A stretch of DNA of 64,000 nt from Bradyrhizobium sp. AUGA SZCCT0283 (GTDB taxonomy: Bacteria > Pseudomonadota > Alphaproteobacteria > Rhizobiales > Xanthobacteraceae), in assembly GCF_018130385.1 (NCBI RefSeq), contig NZ_JAFCLU010000001.1, positions 372,001 through 436,000 on the forward strand, given 5' to 3'. Below the pieces are notes generated by a model. It was given only the letters and a program-made list of their open reading frames with translations. It ran no database searches and had not been told where the DNA came from. The translations under genes were made by a program, and so were the position numbers. Numbering within the stretch: the first letter of the stretch is position 1; the number at the start of each line of letters is the position of its first letter. This document shows positions 40,385 to 51,881 of the stretch, in pieces.

Positions 40385-40951
40385 CTACGACTTGCGGCGC
40401 AGCCAGTTCTCCCGCGTCATGCGCCATTTTTCCGCGAGCGTCTGACCACTGTGATGGGCAAGCTCGATGTAGCCGACAAGTTCGGCGCCGGTCTTTTGCT
40501 TGACCCGGCGTGACGCCACGTTGGTCGCCGCGTTGCAGGCGTAGAAGCTCTCGATCCCGAGCGTGCGGAAGGCAAAATCGTTCACCGCCGAGACGGCTTC
40601 GCTCATCAGCCCCTGATTCCAATAGCGCTCCGCGAGCCAGAAGCCGCGGTTGCCCTTCGCATCGTCCGACCCGGGGCGAAAGCGAATATTCCCGATCGCC
40701 TCGCCATCACCGCCGCGCAGCACCAGCATCCAATTATAGATCTCCTCTCCCGCGGCGACCTTCTCCAACTCCCTCGCAATGAAGGTCTCCGCGCCGTTCT
40801 CCGGATATGGCCAGGGAACGACCTGCGCGAGATGCTGGATGATGTTCCAGTTGTTGAAATGGCGCTGGATCGCCGGCGCATCTGATAGCGCGAGCGGCCG
40901 CAAGATCAGTCGTTGCGTCTGCAGCGTCGGCGTGATGGTTATTTCTGGCAT
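40385..40951 (-). CDS. GNAT acetyltransferase (RimJ/RimL type)
   Basis: A 188-residue acetyltransferase of the RimJ/RimL class (Acetyltransf_3), with [19 protein letters not shown] at the start, the [20 protein letters not shown] acetyl-CoA motif and [17 protein letters not shown] near the end. Ribosomal protein N-terminal acetylation or a small-molecule target is possible. ATG 40951 is 13 bases inside the mutM end, so the two are probably co-transcribed and coupled. Confidence 0.87.
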   Translation of the reverse strand: MPEITITPTLQTQRLILRPLALSDAPAIQRHFNNWNIIQHLAQVVPWPYPENGAETFIARELEKVAAGEEIYNWMLVLRGGDGEAIGNIRFRPGSDDAKGNRGFWLAERYWNQGLMSEAVSAVNDFAFRTLGIESFYACNAATNVASRRVKQKTGAELVGYIELAHHSGQTLAEKWRMTRENWLRRKS

Positions 40952-41844
40952 TTCGGGCACCAAAAGGTCGAGCGGCCGTTCTGAACGAAGCGCCGCACGA
41001 TGCCGCCGCAACGCGCGGTCTGGCACTTCTCGCCTTCCCGATCATAGACCTGAAAGGAATGCTGGAAGTAGCCAAGCTCGCCCGAGGTCAGGCGATGATC
41101 GCTGATCGAGGAGCCGCCGGCCTTGATCGCCTGATTCAACACCGAATGAATCGCGTTCACCAGCCGCACGGCGTGATCAGTCGGCTCGCCCCCGGCAACG
41201 CCCTTGCGTTGTCCGGTTTTCGTGGCCAGCGTCGCCGTCAGCCGCCGCGGCGACAGATGCGACCGGTACAGCGCCTCGCAGACATAGATATTGCCGAGGC
41301 CAGCGACCACGCGCTGGTCGAGCAGCGCGGCCTTCAGGCTGGTCTTCTTGTTGAAGCACGCGCGCGCCAGCATCGCGGCATCGAATTCATTGCCGAGCGG
41401 CTCGGGGCCGAGGCCCCTTAGAAGCGGCTCCTCTTCCAGCGCGTGGCGGGCGATGATCTTCATGTAACCGAAGCGGCGCGGATCGTTGAACACGATCGCG
41501 GCACCCGATGACATGTGGAACACCACGTGATCGTGCGCGCGGTCTTCGCTGCGCGGGTGGTGGAATTGGCCAGGCGTGTCGTTATGGCCGCCCTCGAGCA
41601 CCCGAAACGAGCCGGACATGCCCAGATGCATCAACAGCACGTCGCCGGAGCCTAGATCCGCCATCAGGTACTTGGCGCGGCGGCCGAGACCGGTCACGGT
41701 CTGGCCTTCCAGCCGCGTGATAAAGTCTTTTTGAAAGGGAAACCGCAAATCCTTGCGCCGGGCTTCCGCTTTGAGGATTTTCGACCCCTCCATGGCGGGC
41801 TGCAGGCCGCGGCGGACGGTCTCAACTTCAGGCAATTCAGGCAT
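40939..41844 (-). CDS. mutM: Formamidopyrimidine-DNA glycosylase
   Basis: MutM (Fpg) excises 8-oxoguanine and cuts the abasic site. The mature N-terminus [13 protein letters not shown] supplies the Pro2 and Glu3 active-site residues, which fixes ATG 41844. The helix-two-turn-helix (about residue 165-200) and the C-terminal zinc finger (Cys-x4-Cys then CPKCQK) are present. The protein is 301 residues. Divergent from ubiE, 80 bases apart. Confidence 0.97.
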   Translation of the reverse strand: MPELPEVETVRRGLQPAMEGSKILKAEARRKDLRFPFQKDFITRLEGQTVTGLGRRAKYLMADLGSGDVLLMHLGMSGSFRVLEGGHNDTPGQFHHPRSEDRAHDHVVFHMSSGAAIVFNDPRRFGYMKIIARHALEEEPLLRGLGPEPLGNEFDAAMLARACFNKKTSLKAALLDQRVVAGLGNIYVCEALYRSHLSPRRLTATLATKTGQRKGVAGGEPTDHAVRLVNAIHSVLNQAIKAGGSSISDHRLTSGELGYFQHSFQVYDREGEKCQTARCGGIVRRFVQNGRSTFWCPKCQK

Positions 41845-41924
41845 ACGGGCATTCACCTTATGGAGGTGACGTGATAGCGCCATTGCGCCCGGCGCGCTAT
41901 GGTCTGGGATAGTGGAGTAAGCTT

Positions 41925-42686
41925 ATGGATCGGCCGGACCAAACCACCCATTTCGGCTTCAGGGACGTGCCCCTGGGGGACAAGCAGACGCTGGTGAATG
42001 ACGTATTTCACAGCGTGGCGTCCCGTTACGACCTGATGAACGATCTGATGTCGGGAGGCCTGCACCGGGTCTGGAAGGACATCATGATCACGGCGCTCAA
42101 CCCGCCGAAAAACGATGCGCCCTTTGCCCTGCTCGACGTCGCGGGCGGCACCGGCGACATCGCCTTCCGCGCAGCCGAGGCGGCAGGCACGGGCTTCCGC
42201 GCCACCGTCTGTGACATCAACACCGATATGCTCGACGTCGGCCGCAACCGCGCCATGACGCGCCATCTCGACCAGCAGGTTTCCTTCGTCGAGGGCAATG
42301 CCGAGGCGCTGGCGTTCGGCGATCGCTCTTTCGATGCCTACACCATCGCGTTCGGTATTCGCAACCTGCCGCGGATCGATGCCGCACTGCGCGAGGCCTA
42401 TCGCGTGCTGCGGCCCGGCAGCCGGTTTTTGTGCCTGGAATTCTCCACTGTCGACGTCCCCGGGCTAGATCGGCTTTACGACTTCTTCTCGTTCAAGGTG
42501 ATCCCGCCGCTCGGCCGCGCCGTGACGGGTGACGCTGACTCCTATCAGTACCTTGTCGAATCGATCCGGAAATTCCCCCGGCCCAATGCATTTGCCGAGA
42601 TGATCCGCGACGCCGGCTTTTCGCGGGTAAAGTGGGAAAGCCTCTCCGGCGGCATCGTGGCGTTGCATTCGGGCTGGCGTTTGTGA
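41925..42686 (+). CDS. ubiE: Ubiquinone/menaquinone C-methyltransferase
   Basis: UbiE methylates the ring of ubiquinone precursors with SAM. The 253-residue protein has the [13 protein letters not shown] start, [14 protein letters not shown] (SAM motif I) and the [13 protein letters not shown] segment. Its stop overlaps the ubiB start by 4 bases (GTGA), a common pairing. Confidence 0.97.
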   Translation: MDRPDQTTHFGFRDVPLGDKQTLVNDVFHSVASRYDLMNDLMSGGLHRVWKDIMITALNPPKNDAPFALLDVAGGTGDIAFRAAEAAGTGFRATVCDINTDMLDVGRNRAMTRHLDQQVSFVEGNAEALAFGDRSFDAYTIAFGIRNLPRIDAALREAYRVLRPGSRFLCLEFSTVDVPGLDRLYDFFSFKVIPPLGRAVTGDADSYQYLVESIRKFPRPNAFAEMIRDAGFSRVKWESLSGGIVALHSGWRL

Positions 42687-44257
42687 TTTCTGCGGCGACC
42701 CACATCGCACGGCTCGTCCGCGCCGCTTACGTGTTCGCGCGCGAAGGCGTGTTCGGCGTCGTCGACCCAAGTCTCGTGCCGCCGCCCGGACAGCTCGCGC
42801 TGCGGCTGGCGCGGCTGATCGAACGGCCCGGCGCCAAATCCGGCCCGCGGCTGTCGCGGGCGCTGACGCGGCTCGGCCCGGCCTATCTCAAGCTCGGGCA
42901 GTTTCTGGCGACCCGGCCAGACGTGGTCGGCGTCGCGATGGCGCGCGACCTGGAAAGCCTGCAGGACCGGCTGCCGCCGTTTTCGCAAGCCGAAGCGGAG
43001 GTCGTCATCGCCCTGTCGCTGGAACGTCCTCTGGCAAAAGCCTTTGTCAGCCTCGGGCCGCCGGTCGCCGCCGCTTCCATCGCGCAGGTGCATCGCGCCG
43101 AAATCGAGCGCGACGGCGTGCGCCAGCCGGTTGCCGTCAAGGTGCTCCGGCCCAATGTCGCCGCGCGTTTCCGCCGCGACCTAGCCGATTTCTTCTTCGT
43201 CGCGCACAATGCGGAAGCGCATTCGGCCGAAGCCCGGCGGCTGCGGCTGATCGAGGTCATCAACACGATGTCGCGCTCGGTCGCGATGGAGATGGATCTG
43301 CGGCTGGAAGCGGCCGCGCTGTCCGAGATGGCGGAGAACACCCGCGACGATCCGGATTTCCGCGTGCCGACCGTCGATTGGGACCGCACCACCCACAACG
43401 TGCTGACGATGGAGTGGATCGACGGCATCGCGCTGAACGACCACGCCCGCCTCGAAGAGTCGCATGTCGACCTGCCCGATCTCGGCCGCAAGGTGATCCA
43501 GAGTTTTCTGCGCCATGCGCTGCGCGACGGCTTCTTCCATGCCGACATGCATCCCGGCAATCTGTTTCTCGACGATGCAGGCCGGCTGGTGGCGGTCGAT
43601 TTCGGCATCATGGGCCGGCTCGGGCTGAAGGAGCGGCGTTTCCTGGCGGAGATTCTGCTGGGCTTCATCACGCGCGACTACCGCCGTGTCGCCGAGGTGC
43701 ATTTCGAGGCCGGCTACGTGCCGGGCCATCACTCGGTGGAGAATTTCGCGCAAGCCATCCGCGCCATCGGCGAGCCGATCCATAACCGCACCGCCGAAGA
43801 AATCTCGATGGCGAAGCTGTTGACCCTGCTGCTCGAGGTCACCGGGCTGTTCGACATGCAGACCCGGCCCGAACTGATCCTGCTGCAAAAGACGATGGTG
43901 GTAGTTGAGGGCGTGGCGCGCGGCTTCGATCCCAAGCTCGATATCTGGAAGGTCGCCGATCCCGTGGTGCGCGAATGGATCGAGCGCAATCTTGGCCCGA
44001 TGGGACGGATTCAGGGCGCGATGTCGGGTGCGGGGGAGCTCGGCCGCGTGATGTCGAGCTTGCCGGCGATCGCCTCGCGGGCGGTCGCCGTGCTCGAGAA
44101 CATGGAGAAGATGACCCGGGAGGGCCTGACGCTGTCGCCCGAGACGATTGCGGCCATGGGCCGGGCCGAGGGCCGCAAGAGCCGCTGGCGGACGGTGGCG
44201 CTCTGGATCATCGCGGCGACCTTTATCGGAATTCTGGTCGCTATCCGGCAGCTGTGA
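42683..44257 (+). CDS. ubiB: UbiB-family ubiquinone biosynthesis ATPase
   Basis: A 524-residue protein-kinase-like ATPase of the ABC1/ADCK/UbiB family, required for ubiquinone synthesis at the inner membrane. The defining KxGQ motif appears as [14 protein letters not shown]. An Ala-rich loop, [17 protein letters not shown] and VDFGIMGRL follow. A C-terminal helix ([17 protein letters not shown]) anchors it. The GTG start at 42683 overlaps ubiE. Confidence 0.95.
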   Translation: MISAATHIARLVRAAYVFAREGVFGVVDPSLVPPPGQLALRLARLIERPGAKSGPRLSRALTRLGPAYLKLGQFLATRPDVVGVAMARDLESLQDRLPPFSQAEAEVVIALSLERPLAKAFVSLGPPVAAASIAQVHRAEIERDGVRQPVAVKVLRPNVAARFRRDLADFFFVAHNAEAHSAEARRLRLIEVINTMSRSVAMEMDLRLEAAALSEMAENTRDDPDFRVPTVDWDRTTHNVLTMEWIDGIALNDHARLEESHVDLPDLGRKVIQSFLRHALRDGFFHADMHPGNLFLDDAGRLVAVDFGIMGRLGLKERRFLAEILLGFITRDYRRVAEVHFEAGYVPGHHSVENFAQAIRAIGEPIHNRTAEEISMAKLLTLLLEVTGLFDMQTRPELILLQKTMVVVEGVARGFDPKLDIWKVADPVVREWIERNLGPMGRIQGAMSGAGELGRVMSSLPAIASRAVAVLENMEKMTREGLTLSPETIAAMGRAEGRKSRWRTVALWIIAATFIGILVAIRQL

Positions 44258-44286
44258 TTGCAATGACAGCATGGATTTGCTATCAT
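44258..44286 (+). promoter_or_regulatory. Probable coaBC promoter
   Basis: TTGCAA (44258-44263) and TATCAT (44281-44286) are separated by exactly 17 bases. The promoter begins at the base after the ubiB stop and gives a short leader of about 20 bases before the coaBC ATG at 44315, with TGGAGA as ribosome site. Confidence 0.65.
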
Positions 44287-44294
44287 TGATGGCA
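44261..44294 (+). promoter_or_regulatory. Candidate operator of the CoaBC ribbon-helix-helix domain
   Basis: CAATGACAGC (44261-44270) and GCTATCATTG (44279-44288) form an inverted repeat matching at 9 of 10 positions, spaced by 8. It covers the promoter spacer and -10 box. Within it are three related half-sites of alternating direction: TGACAGCA (44264-44271), TGCTATCA (44278-44285) and TGATGGCA (44287-44294). TGCTATCA is, from memory, the half-site of the gonococcal FitAB operator. Binding by the CoaBC N-terminus is an inference. Confidence 0.5.
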
Positions 44295-44314
44295 GTCCTT
44301 GCTGGAGACCGCCG

Positions 44315-45745
44315 ATGGCCAGCCTGACCATCCGAAAACTCGACGACGCCATCAAGTCCTACCTGCGGCTCCGCTCGGCCAAGAACGGCCGTTCGGTCGA
44401 GGAGGAAGTCCGGGTCATCCTGCGCGAGTATTGCGAGGGTAGCCCGGCGCCAACAGCTTCCTTGACCTTGCCGTCCACTCCGGCTGAACGGCCGGCGGTG
44501 CAGCGCACCGGACCCGCGATCGGCCAGGCCAGCGTCACCCTGATCATCGGCGGCGGCATCGCCGCCTTCAAGTCGCTGGAACTGATCCGGCGACTGAAGG
44601 AGCGGCACATCGATGTCCGCTGCGTGCTGACCAAGGCCGCGCAGCAATTCGTCACGCCGCTTTCCGCCAGCGCGCTGTCGCACGAGCGCGTCTATACCGA
44701 TCTGTTCGACCCCGGCAGCGAATTCGACGCCGGTCACATCCGCCTCGCCCGCGAATGCGATCTGATCGTGGTGGCGCCGGCAACCGCCGACCTGATGGCG
44801 AAGATGGCGCAGGGCCACGCCGACGATCTCGCCAGCGCGATCCTGCTGGCGGCGAACCGGCCGATCCTGCTCGCGCCCGCGATGAACCCGCTGATGTGGA
44901 ACAACGCCGCCACCCGCCGCAACGTGCTGCAGCTTCGGCGCGACGGCATCCATATGATCGGCCCCAGCGCCGGCGAAATGGCCGAGTCCAACGAGGCCGG
45001 CGTCGGGCGGATGTCCGAGGCGATCGAAATCGCAGCCGCTGCCGTCGACATCCTGCGTCCGCCGCGACCGCGTCCGCTGGCGGGCAAGCGCGTGCTGATC
45101 ACGGCGGGTCCGACGCACGAGGCGATCGACCCCGTGCGCTATATCGCCAACCGCTCCTCCGGCAAGCAGGGTTTTGCCATCGCCGCCGCCGCACAGGCCG
45201 CGGGCGCCGATGTCACGCTGGTCTCCGGGCCTGTCGAACTCCGTGACCCTCCGGGCGTCACGGTGATCCGCGTGGAATCGGCGCGCGACATGCTGCATCG
45301 GGTGGAGGCTGCCTTGCCGGCCGATATCGCGATCTTCGCAGCCGCCGTGGCCGACTGGCGCGTGGCCCATGAAGGCGAGCAGAAGCTGAAAAAGACCTCT
45401 GCCGGCATGCCGCCGCTGCAACTGGTCGAAAACCCCGACATTCTCGCAACGATCTCGAAGCTGCAGGACAAGCGTCCGCCGCTGGTGATCGGGTTTGCCG
45501 CCGAGACCGAACAGCTCATCCACAACGCCAAGGCCAAGATCGCGCGCAAGGGCTGCGACTGGATCGTCGCCAATGATGTGTCGCCGGAGACCGGCGTGAT
45601 GGGCGGCGACCGCAACACGGTTCATCTGCTGACGCGGGACGATGACAACAAGATCAGGGTCGATTCCTGGCCTGTGATGACCAAAGAACAGGTCGCAGCC
45701 GAACTGGTGGCGAAGATTGCCAAGACCATGGAGAAGAAATCGTGA
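44315..45745 (+). CDS. coaBC: CoaBC with an N-terminal FitA-like DNA-binding domain
   Basis: This is the bifunctional enzyme of CoA synthesis, joining cysteine to 4'-phosphopantothenate (CoaB) and decarboxylating the product (CoaC). The FMN-dependent CoaC domain is at about 72-245 with His141 (DAGHIRLA) and Asn191 (LAPAMN). CoaB is at about 255-470 with [18 protein letters not shown]. Residues 1-40 form an extra ribbon-helix-helix domain nearly identical in pattern to FitA/VapB antitoxins ([10 protein letters not shown], then [14 protein letters not shown]), Arg7 included. The CoaC cysteine expected in a MACG motif is absent; the loop reads [14 protein letters not shown]. It overlaps dut by 4 bases. 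Confidence 0.95.
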   Translation: MASLTIRKLDDAIKSYLRLRSAKNGRSVEEEVRVILREYCEGSPAPTASLTLPSTPAERPAVQRTGPAIGQASVTLIIGGGIAAFKSLELIRRLKERHIDVRCVLTKAAQQFVTPLSASALSHERVYTDLFDPGSEFDAGHIRLARECDLIVVAPATADLMAKMAQGHADDLASAILLAANRPILLAPAMNPLMWNNAATRRNVLQLRRDGIHMIGPSAGEMAESNEAGVGRMSEAIEIAAAAVDILRPPRPRPLAGKRVLITAGPTHEAIDPVRYIANRSSGKQGFAIAAAAQAAGADVTLVSGPVELRDPPGVTVIRVESARDMLHRVEAALPADIAIFAAAVADWRVAHEGEQKLKKTSAGMPPLQLVENPDILATISKLQDKRPPLVIGFAAETEQLIHNAKAKIARKGCDWIVANDVSPETGVMGGDRNTVHLLTRDDDNKIRVDSWPVMTKEQVAAELVAKIAKTMEKKS

Positions 45746-46200
45746 GCCCGACAGTGAAGGTCGACATCCGCCAATTGCCGCATGGCGAAGGCCTCGCGCT
45801 GCCGGCCTATCAAAGCGCTGATGCCGCCGGGCTCGACCTGCTGGCCGCAGTTCCCGCGGACACGCCCTTGATCCTGCCTCCGGGCAAATACGCGATGGTA
45901 CCGACCGGGCTGACGATCGCGCTGCCCTCAGGATATGAAGCGCAGGTGCGGCCGCGTTCCGGCCTTGCCGCCAAGCATGGCGTCACCGTGCTGAATTCAC
46001 CCGGCACGGTGGACGCGGATTATCGCGGCGAGATCAACGTGCTGCTGATCAACCATGGCGACGCGCCGTTTCCGATCCGCCGTGGCGAACGCATCGCGCA
46101 GATGGTGATCGCGCCGGTCGTGCAGGCGCAACTGGTTCCGGTGGTGTCGCTTTCAACAACCGATCGCGGCAGTGGTGGTTTCGGCTCGACCGGGCGCTGA
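45742..46200 (+). CDS. dut: dUTP diphosphatase
   Basis: Dut hydrolyses dUTP to dUMP, keeping uracil out of DNA and feeding dTMP synthesis. The 152-residue trimeric enzyme shows all five motifs, including [35 protein letters not shown] and the Gly-rich [10 protein letters not shown] end. The GTG start overlaps the coaBC stop; coaBC-dut is a widespread pair. Confidence 0.97.
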   Translation: MSPTVKVDIRQLPHGEGLALPAYQSADAAGLDLLAAVPADTPLILPPGKYAMVPTGLTIALPSGYEAQVRPRSGLAAKHGVTVLNSPGTVDADYRGEINVLLINHGDAPFPIRRGERIAQMVIAPVVQAQLVPVVSLSTTDRGSGGFGSTGR

Positions 46201-46217
46201 ATCGTCTAGTAAAAAAC

Positions 46218-46319
46218 GACTCTAGGCGGCAACCCGCTGAATTTTGCACAGCCAGATTCACGTTCACGGTCTGGACTCTTACCGGTCGACTCCCGAAGGG
46301 GATACTCTCGACCCGATTC
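46218..46319 (+). promoter_or_regulatory. Cluster of five GANTC (CcrM) sites upstream of divL
   Basis: GACTC at 46218, GATTC at 46255, GACTC at 46274, GACTC at 46288 and GATTC at 46315 all lie in the 174-base dut-divL spacer. A random site is expected once per about 256 bases. GANTC is methylated by the alphaproteobacterial cell-cycle methyltransferase CcrM and read by GcrA, so methylation-dependent control of divL is plausible. Confidence 0.6.
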
Positions 46320-46374
46320 GTGTGCTCGGCGGGGGTAGCGCCGGGCCTGCAGTCGTGCGTTTTTGGGGCAAATA

Positions 46375-48890
46375 ATGTCGGGCGTAGTCGCGGCAATGCG
46401 TCGAACCCTGCTGTCGTGCACCTCACTGGCGCGCTACGGCGTGATTGCGCTCGCCACCGCCCTCTCCGCCGCGCCGGAGCCCTCGTTGGCCGCTGAATTG
46501 ACCATCACGCAGACGATTTCCGCCCTATTCGACCTCAATCATCAGGAATTCGCGGTGCTGACGACGGCGCTGTCGCTGCTCGGCTTTACCGTGCTGGCTG
46601 CGATCCTGCTGATGCGCACGCGCGTTCGGGCCTCCCGAATGGAACTCAACCTGCGCTCCGACATCGCCGACCTGCAGGTGCAGGCCGACCGGCTGCGCGC
46701 GCTCCTGTTCGCCGAGCCCCAGATCCTGATCGCCTGGGCCGCGGGCGACAACCGGCCCCAGATCAGCGGCGACACCTCGCTTCTGATCTCGCAGGACGCG
46801 CTGTCCAATTCACCGCAGCGTATCCTTGCCTTTGGAACCTGGCTGCCACCGGAACCGGCGCTGCAGATGGACCATGCGGTCGACGCGCTACGCGAGGCCG
46901 GCGAAGGTTTTCTGCTCAATCTCTCCACCTCGAACGGCCGTGCCATCGAAGCGATGGGCCGCGCCATCGGGGGGCAAGCCATTGTGCGGATTCGTGAACT
47001 CGGGGGCTTGCGCCGGGAACTCGCCGAATCCAATCTCCGTTACAGGACGCTTGCGGAAGAGACCGAGCTGCTGCGCGACTTCGCCGCCGCGGCGCCCTGG
47101 CCAATCTGGGCCAAGAGCGTCGAGGGCAATCTGCGTTACGCCAATACGGCCTATGTGCGGGCCACCGAGGGCGCAAGCGTCGCGGATACGATCCACCGCA
47201 GCCTCGAACTCCTGGAGAACGACCAGCGCACCGAGATGGGCCGAACGCTGAACGACAATGCCACCTTCAGCGCGCGGCTGCCGATCGTGGTCGGCGGCGA
47301 GCGGCGCATCTATGACGTGCACGCGCTCAAGCTCAGCGGCGGCAGCGCCGGCATCGCCATCGACGCCAGCGAGGCGACCGCGTTGCGCGACGCCATGGAG
47401 CGGATGGCGGAAGCGCATCGCCGCACCCTCGACCAATTGTCGTCGGGGGTGGCCGTGTTCGACAGCCAGCGGCGGCTTGCCTTCTACAATGAGTCCTACC
47501 GGCGGCTGTGGGGCCTCGACCAGGCCTTCCTCGATTCCAATCCCGACGATTCTAGCGTGCTCGACCGGCTGCGCGCGGCGCGCAAACTGCCCGAACAGCC
47601 CGACTTCCGGGTCTGGAAGGCCAAGCTGCACGAAGCCTATCGCGCCATGGAGCCCGAGAACTACACCTGGTTCCTGCCCGACGGCCGCGCCGTCAGCGTC
47701 GTCACCACGCCGAACCTCGAAGGCGGCGTCACCTATCTGTTCGACAATGTCACCGAGAGCCTCGATCTCGCACGCCGCTACGACCGGCTGACCCGGGTCC
47801 AGCATGAGACGCTCGACAATCTGGCTGAAGCGGTCGCGGTGTTCGGCAGCAATGGCCGGGTCGAGCTGTTCAATCCCGCCTTCGAGAAAATGTGGAAGCT
47901 GTCGGCGGAATCGCTGAAGGAACAGCCGCACATCGAGGCCGTGGAAGCCTGGTGCAAACCGCTGTTTGACGACGCGCTGACCTGGCGGGCGCTGCGCGAG
48001 GCGATCACCGCGATCGAGAACCGGGCGCAGGTGGCGCTGAAACTCGAGCGCAAGGACGGCAGCGTGCTGGACTGCATGACCATGCCGCTTCCGGACGGCG
48101 CGACCATGCTGACCTTTCAGGACATCACCGACACCGAGAATGTCGAGCGGGCGCTGCGCGAGCGCAACGAAGCGCTGGAAGCCGCCGACCAGATGAAGGT
48201 CGATTTCGTCCACCACGTGTCCTACGAACTGCGCGCCCCCCTCACCACCATCATCGGCTTCGCGCATTTCCTCAGCGACCCCTCGACCGGCCCGCTGACG
48301 CCAAAGCAGGCCGAATATCTCGACTACGTCACCAAATCGACCAACGCGCTGCTCGCGCTCACCAACAACATCCTCGATCTCGCCACCATCGACGCCGGCG
48401 CCATGAAGCTCGAGCTCGGCCCGGTCAATATCGAAAAAGCCATCCAGGCCGCCGCCGAAGGCATTCAGGACCGGCTGGCGACCGACCGCATTGAACTCAA
48501 GGTCGATATCGATTCGAATATTGGCAACTTCACCGGCGACGAGCGGCGCGTGGTGCAGGTGCTCTATAATCTGCTCGCCAACGCCGTCGGATTCTCGCCG
48601 CACGATGCCGCGGTCACGATCAGCGCGCGGCGGGCCGAGCATCGCGTGATCTTTACCGTCAGCGATTCCGGCCCCGGCATTCCGGCTGACGTGAAGGACA
48701 AGGTGTTCGACTGGTTCGAGAGCCATTCCCACGGTTCGCGGCACCGCGGCGCCGGCCTCGGCCTGTCGCTGGTGCGCTCCTTTGTCGAACTGCACGGCGG
48801 CAAGGTGCGTGTCGATTCGGTGGTCGGCAAGGGCACGACGGTCACCTGCGACTTTCCGATCGACCAGAACGCACATCGCAACGCCGCCGA

Positions 48891-48894
<4 letters not shown>
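46375..48894 (+). CDS. divL: DivL-type tyrosine pseudo-histidine kinase
   Basis: An 839-residue membrane-anchored sensor: two hydrophobic segments (about 18-40 and 60-80), several PAS-like domains (about 215-600), a dimerisation helix and an intact HATPase region (DSGPGIP, GAGLGLS). The phospho-acceptor box reads FVHHVSYELRAPL, so Tyr617 stands where histidine kinases have His. This is the hallmark of Caulobacter DivL, which controls CckA and the CtrA cell-cycle pathway through DivK. It overlaps tsaE by 4 bases. ATG 46375 is preferred over TTG 46363. Confidence 0.92.
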
Positions 48895-50411
<1,517 letters not shown>

Positions 50412-50502
50412 TTTACCTCCTGTTAGCCACCCTGCACTTAATCTGGAACCGGCCATACCGCGGAGGCATGGCGCAGTCAGTTTTGACACGGGAAAAACGG
50501 CC

Positions 50503-50826
50503 ATGGCGACGGCGGAACGGCGCAAGGGAGATCGGGTCGTATTCGAGCGCGGCTTTGCGGCGCACATGATGGGCATCGATGGCACCTGGCGGCGCGACTG
50601 CGTGATGGAAGACGTCTCCGAGACCGGCGCCAAGTTGACGGTCGAAGGTTCGGTCGAGGGCCTGCACTTGAAGGAATTCTTCCTGCTGCTGTCGTCCACG
50701 GGGCTGGCCTATCGGCGCTGCGAGCTGGCCTGGGTCAATGGCGATCAGATCGGCGTCAACTTCCTGAAGCAGGGCGACAAGAAGAAGAAGGCGGCCAAGC
50801 GCGGGACCGAGGGCGCTGAAGTCTGA
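50503..50826 (+). CDS. PilZ-domain protein
   Basis: A 107-residue single-domain PilZ protein, the common receptor fold for cyclic di-GMP. The RxxxR part of the motif is ERRKGDR and the D/N-x-S-x-x-G part is DVSETGAKL, so binding residues look present. A basic Lys-rich tail follows. ATG 50503 is chosen because it places the RxxxR motif at the expected distance. It sits between amgK and murU, an unusual place for a signalling protein. Confidence 0.85.
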   Translation: MATAERRKGDRVVFERGFAAHMMGIDGTWRRDCVMEDVSETGAKLTVEGSVEGLHLKEFFLLLSSTGLAYRRCELAWVNGDQIGVNFLKQGDKKKKAAKRGTEGAEV

Positions 50827-50957
50827 GGCTGGTCGGCCGTCGTACGGCCGTCATGTGCGGCCACTAAGGCCTCATGGTTGCTGGTTCAGGCTGCTCGCCG
50901 TGGTATGATCCGCGGCGCGATTTGATGGTTCGAGAAATTCCAAGAGCAATTCCAAGA

Positions 50958-51680
50958 ATGTCCGTTACACCCACCAAAGCCATGGTCCTTGCCGCCGGTC
51001 TCGGTTTGCGCATGCGCCCGTTGACCGACCATATGCCGAAGCCGCTGGTGCGCGTGGCCGGCCAGCCGTTGCTCGATCACGTGCTGGACAAGCTCGCCGG
51101 TGCCGGCGTCAGCGAGGCCGTGGTCAATGTGCATTACCTGCCCGACCAGATCATCCAGCACACCGCGAGCCGGGCCCGGCCCCGCATCATCATTTCCGAC
51201 GAACGCGACGAGGTGCTTGGCACCGGCGGCGCGGTCGTGAAGGCGCTGCCCCTGCTCGGCAAGGAGCCGTTCTTCCACCTCAACGCCGACACGATGTGGA
51301 TCGACGGCGTGCGGCCCAATCTGGCGCGGCTCGCCGAAGCCTTCGATCCTGATCGGATGGACATCCTGCTGTTGATGGCGCCGACCACGAGCAGCATCGG
51401 CTATGCCGGCCGCGGCGACTACGCGATGCTGCCGGACGGCGCATTGCGCAAGCGGAAAGAGCATCAGGTAGTGCCGTTCGTCTATGCGGGTGCGGCGATC
51501 ATGTCGCCCTCGCTGTTTGCCGACGCGCCCGAAGGCGAGTTTTCGCTAACAAAAATGTTCGACCGCGCCAACGAGCAGGAACGGCTGTTCGGCCTCAGGC
51601 TCGACGGCGTCTGGATGCATGTCGGAACCCCCGATGCGGTGCAGGCCGCGGAAGAAGCGTTTCTGGAAAGCGTGGCGTAG
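50958..51680 (+). CDS. murU: N-acetylmuramate-1-phosphate uridylyltransferase MurU
   Basis: A 240-residue nucleotidyltransferase (AMVLAAGLGLRMRPLTDHMPKPLVRVAG, given here as the first strand, signature loop and Lys, and in three short parts). LNADTMW provides the metal-binding Asp. With AmgK it forms the recycling route that converts cell-wall N-acetylmuramate to UDP-MurNAc without MurA, which bypasses fosfomycin. ATG 50958 is used; ATG 50925 in frame would add 11 residues. A 10-base direct repeat (AATTCCAAGA, twice) lies just before the start. Confidence 0.9.
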   Translation: MSVTPTKAMVLAAGLGLRMRPLTDHMPKPLVRVAGQPLLDHVLDKLAGAGVSEAVVNVHYLPDQIIQHTASRARPRIIISDERDEVLGTGGAVVKALPLLGKEPFFHLNADTMWIDGVRPNLARLAEAFDPDRMDILLLMAPTTSSIGYAGRGDYAMLPDGALRKRKEHQVVPFVYAGAAIMSPSLFADAPEGEFSLTKMFDRANEQERLFGLRLDGVWMHVGTPDAVQAAEEAFLESVA

Positions 51681-51711
51681 CAGCCGCCCGCAGGGCTCAG
51701 ACAAAAAATCC

Positions 51712-51736
51712 CGAAAACAACCCCATGCAAAGTAGA
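51712..51736. repeat. Second copy of the dispersed 25-bp motif
   Basis: Identical over 25 bases to 25317-25341 (core AAAACAACCCCATGCAAAG) but without the flanking hairpin arms of that copy. It lies 32 bases after murU, at the left edge of the less GC-rich segment carrying the beta-lactamase-fold gene. The rest of the 51681-51881 gap shows nothing recognisable. Confidence 0.7.
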
Positions 51737-51881
51737 ATGGGCACCTGCTGCCAGTAGGCAGCTTCAGCCAAATGAACGGGCTGAGGCTTGCTCGATGTCC
51801 GCCATGCCCCGATTGCGACCGAGTTTTGCATGACGGAAAATTTCGCGATGGGCCAGAAGCGGAATAGCTGACTCCGTCATT

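Noticed and set aside
44315..44440. Separate antitoxin gene before coaBC
   Set aside because: There is no stop or restart between the ribbon-helix-helix segment and the CoaC domain, and no toxin gene adjoins; it is a fusion.
43181..45625. 814-codon open frame antisense to ubiB and coaBC
   Set aside because: It spans two real genes and the promoter between them; no domain is visible.
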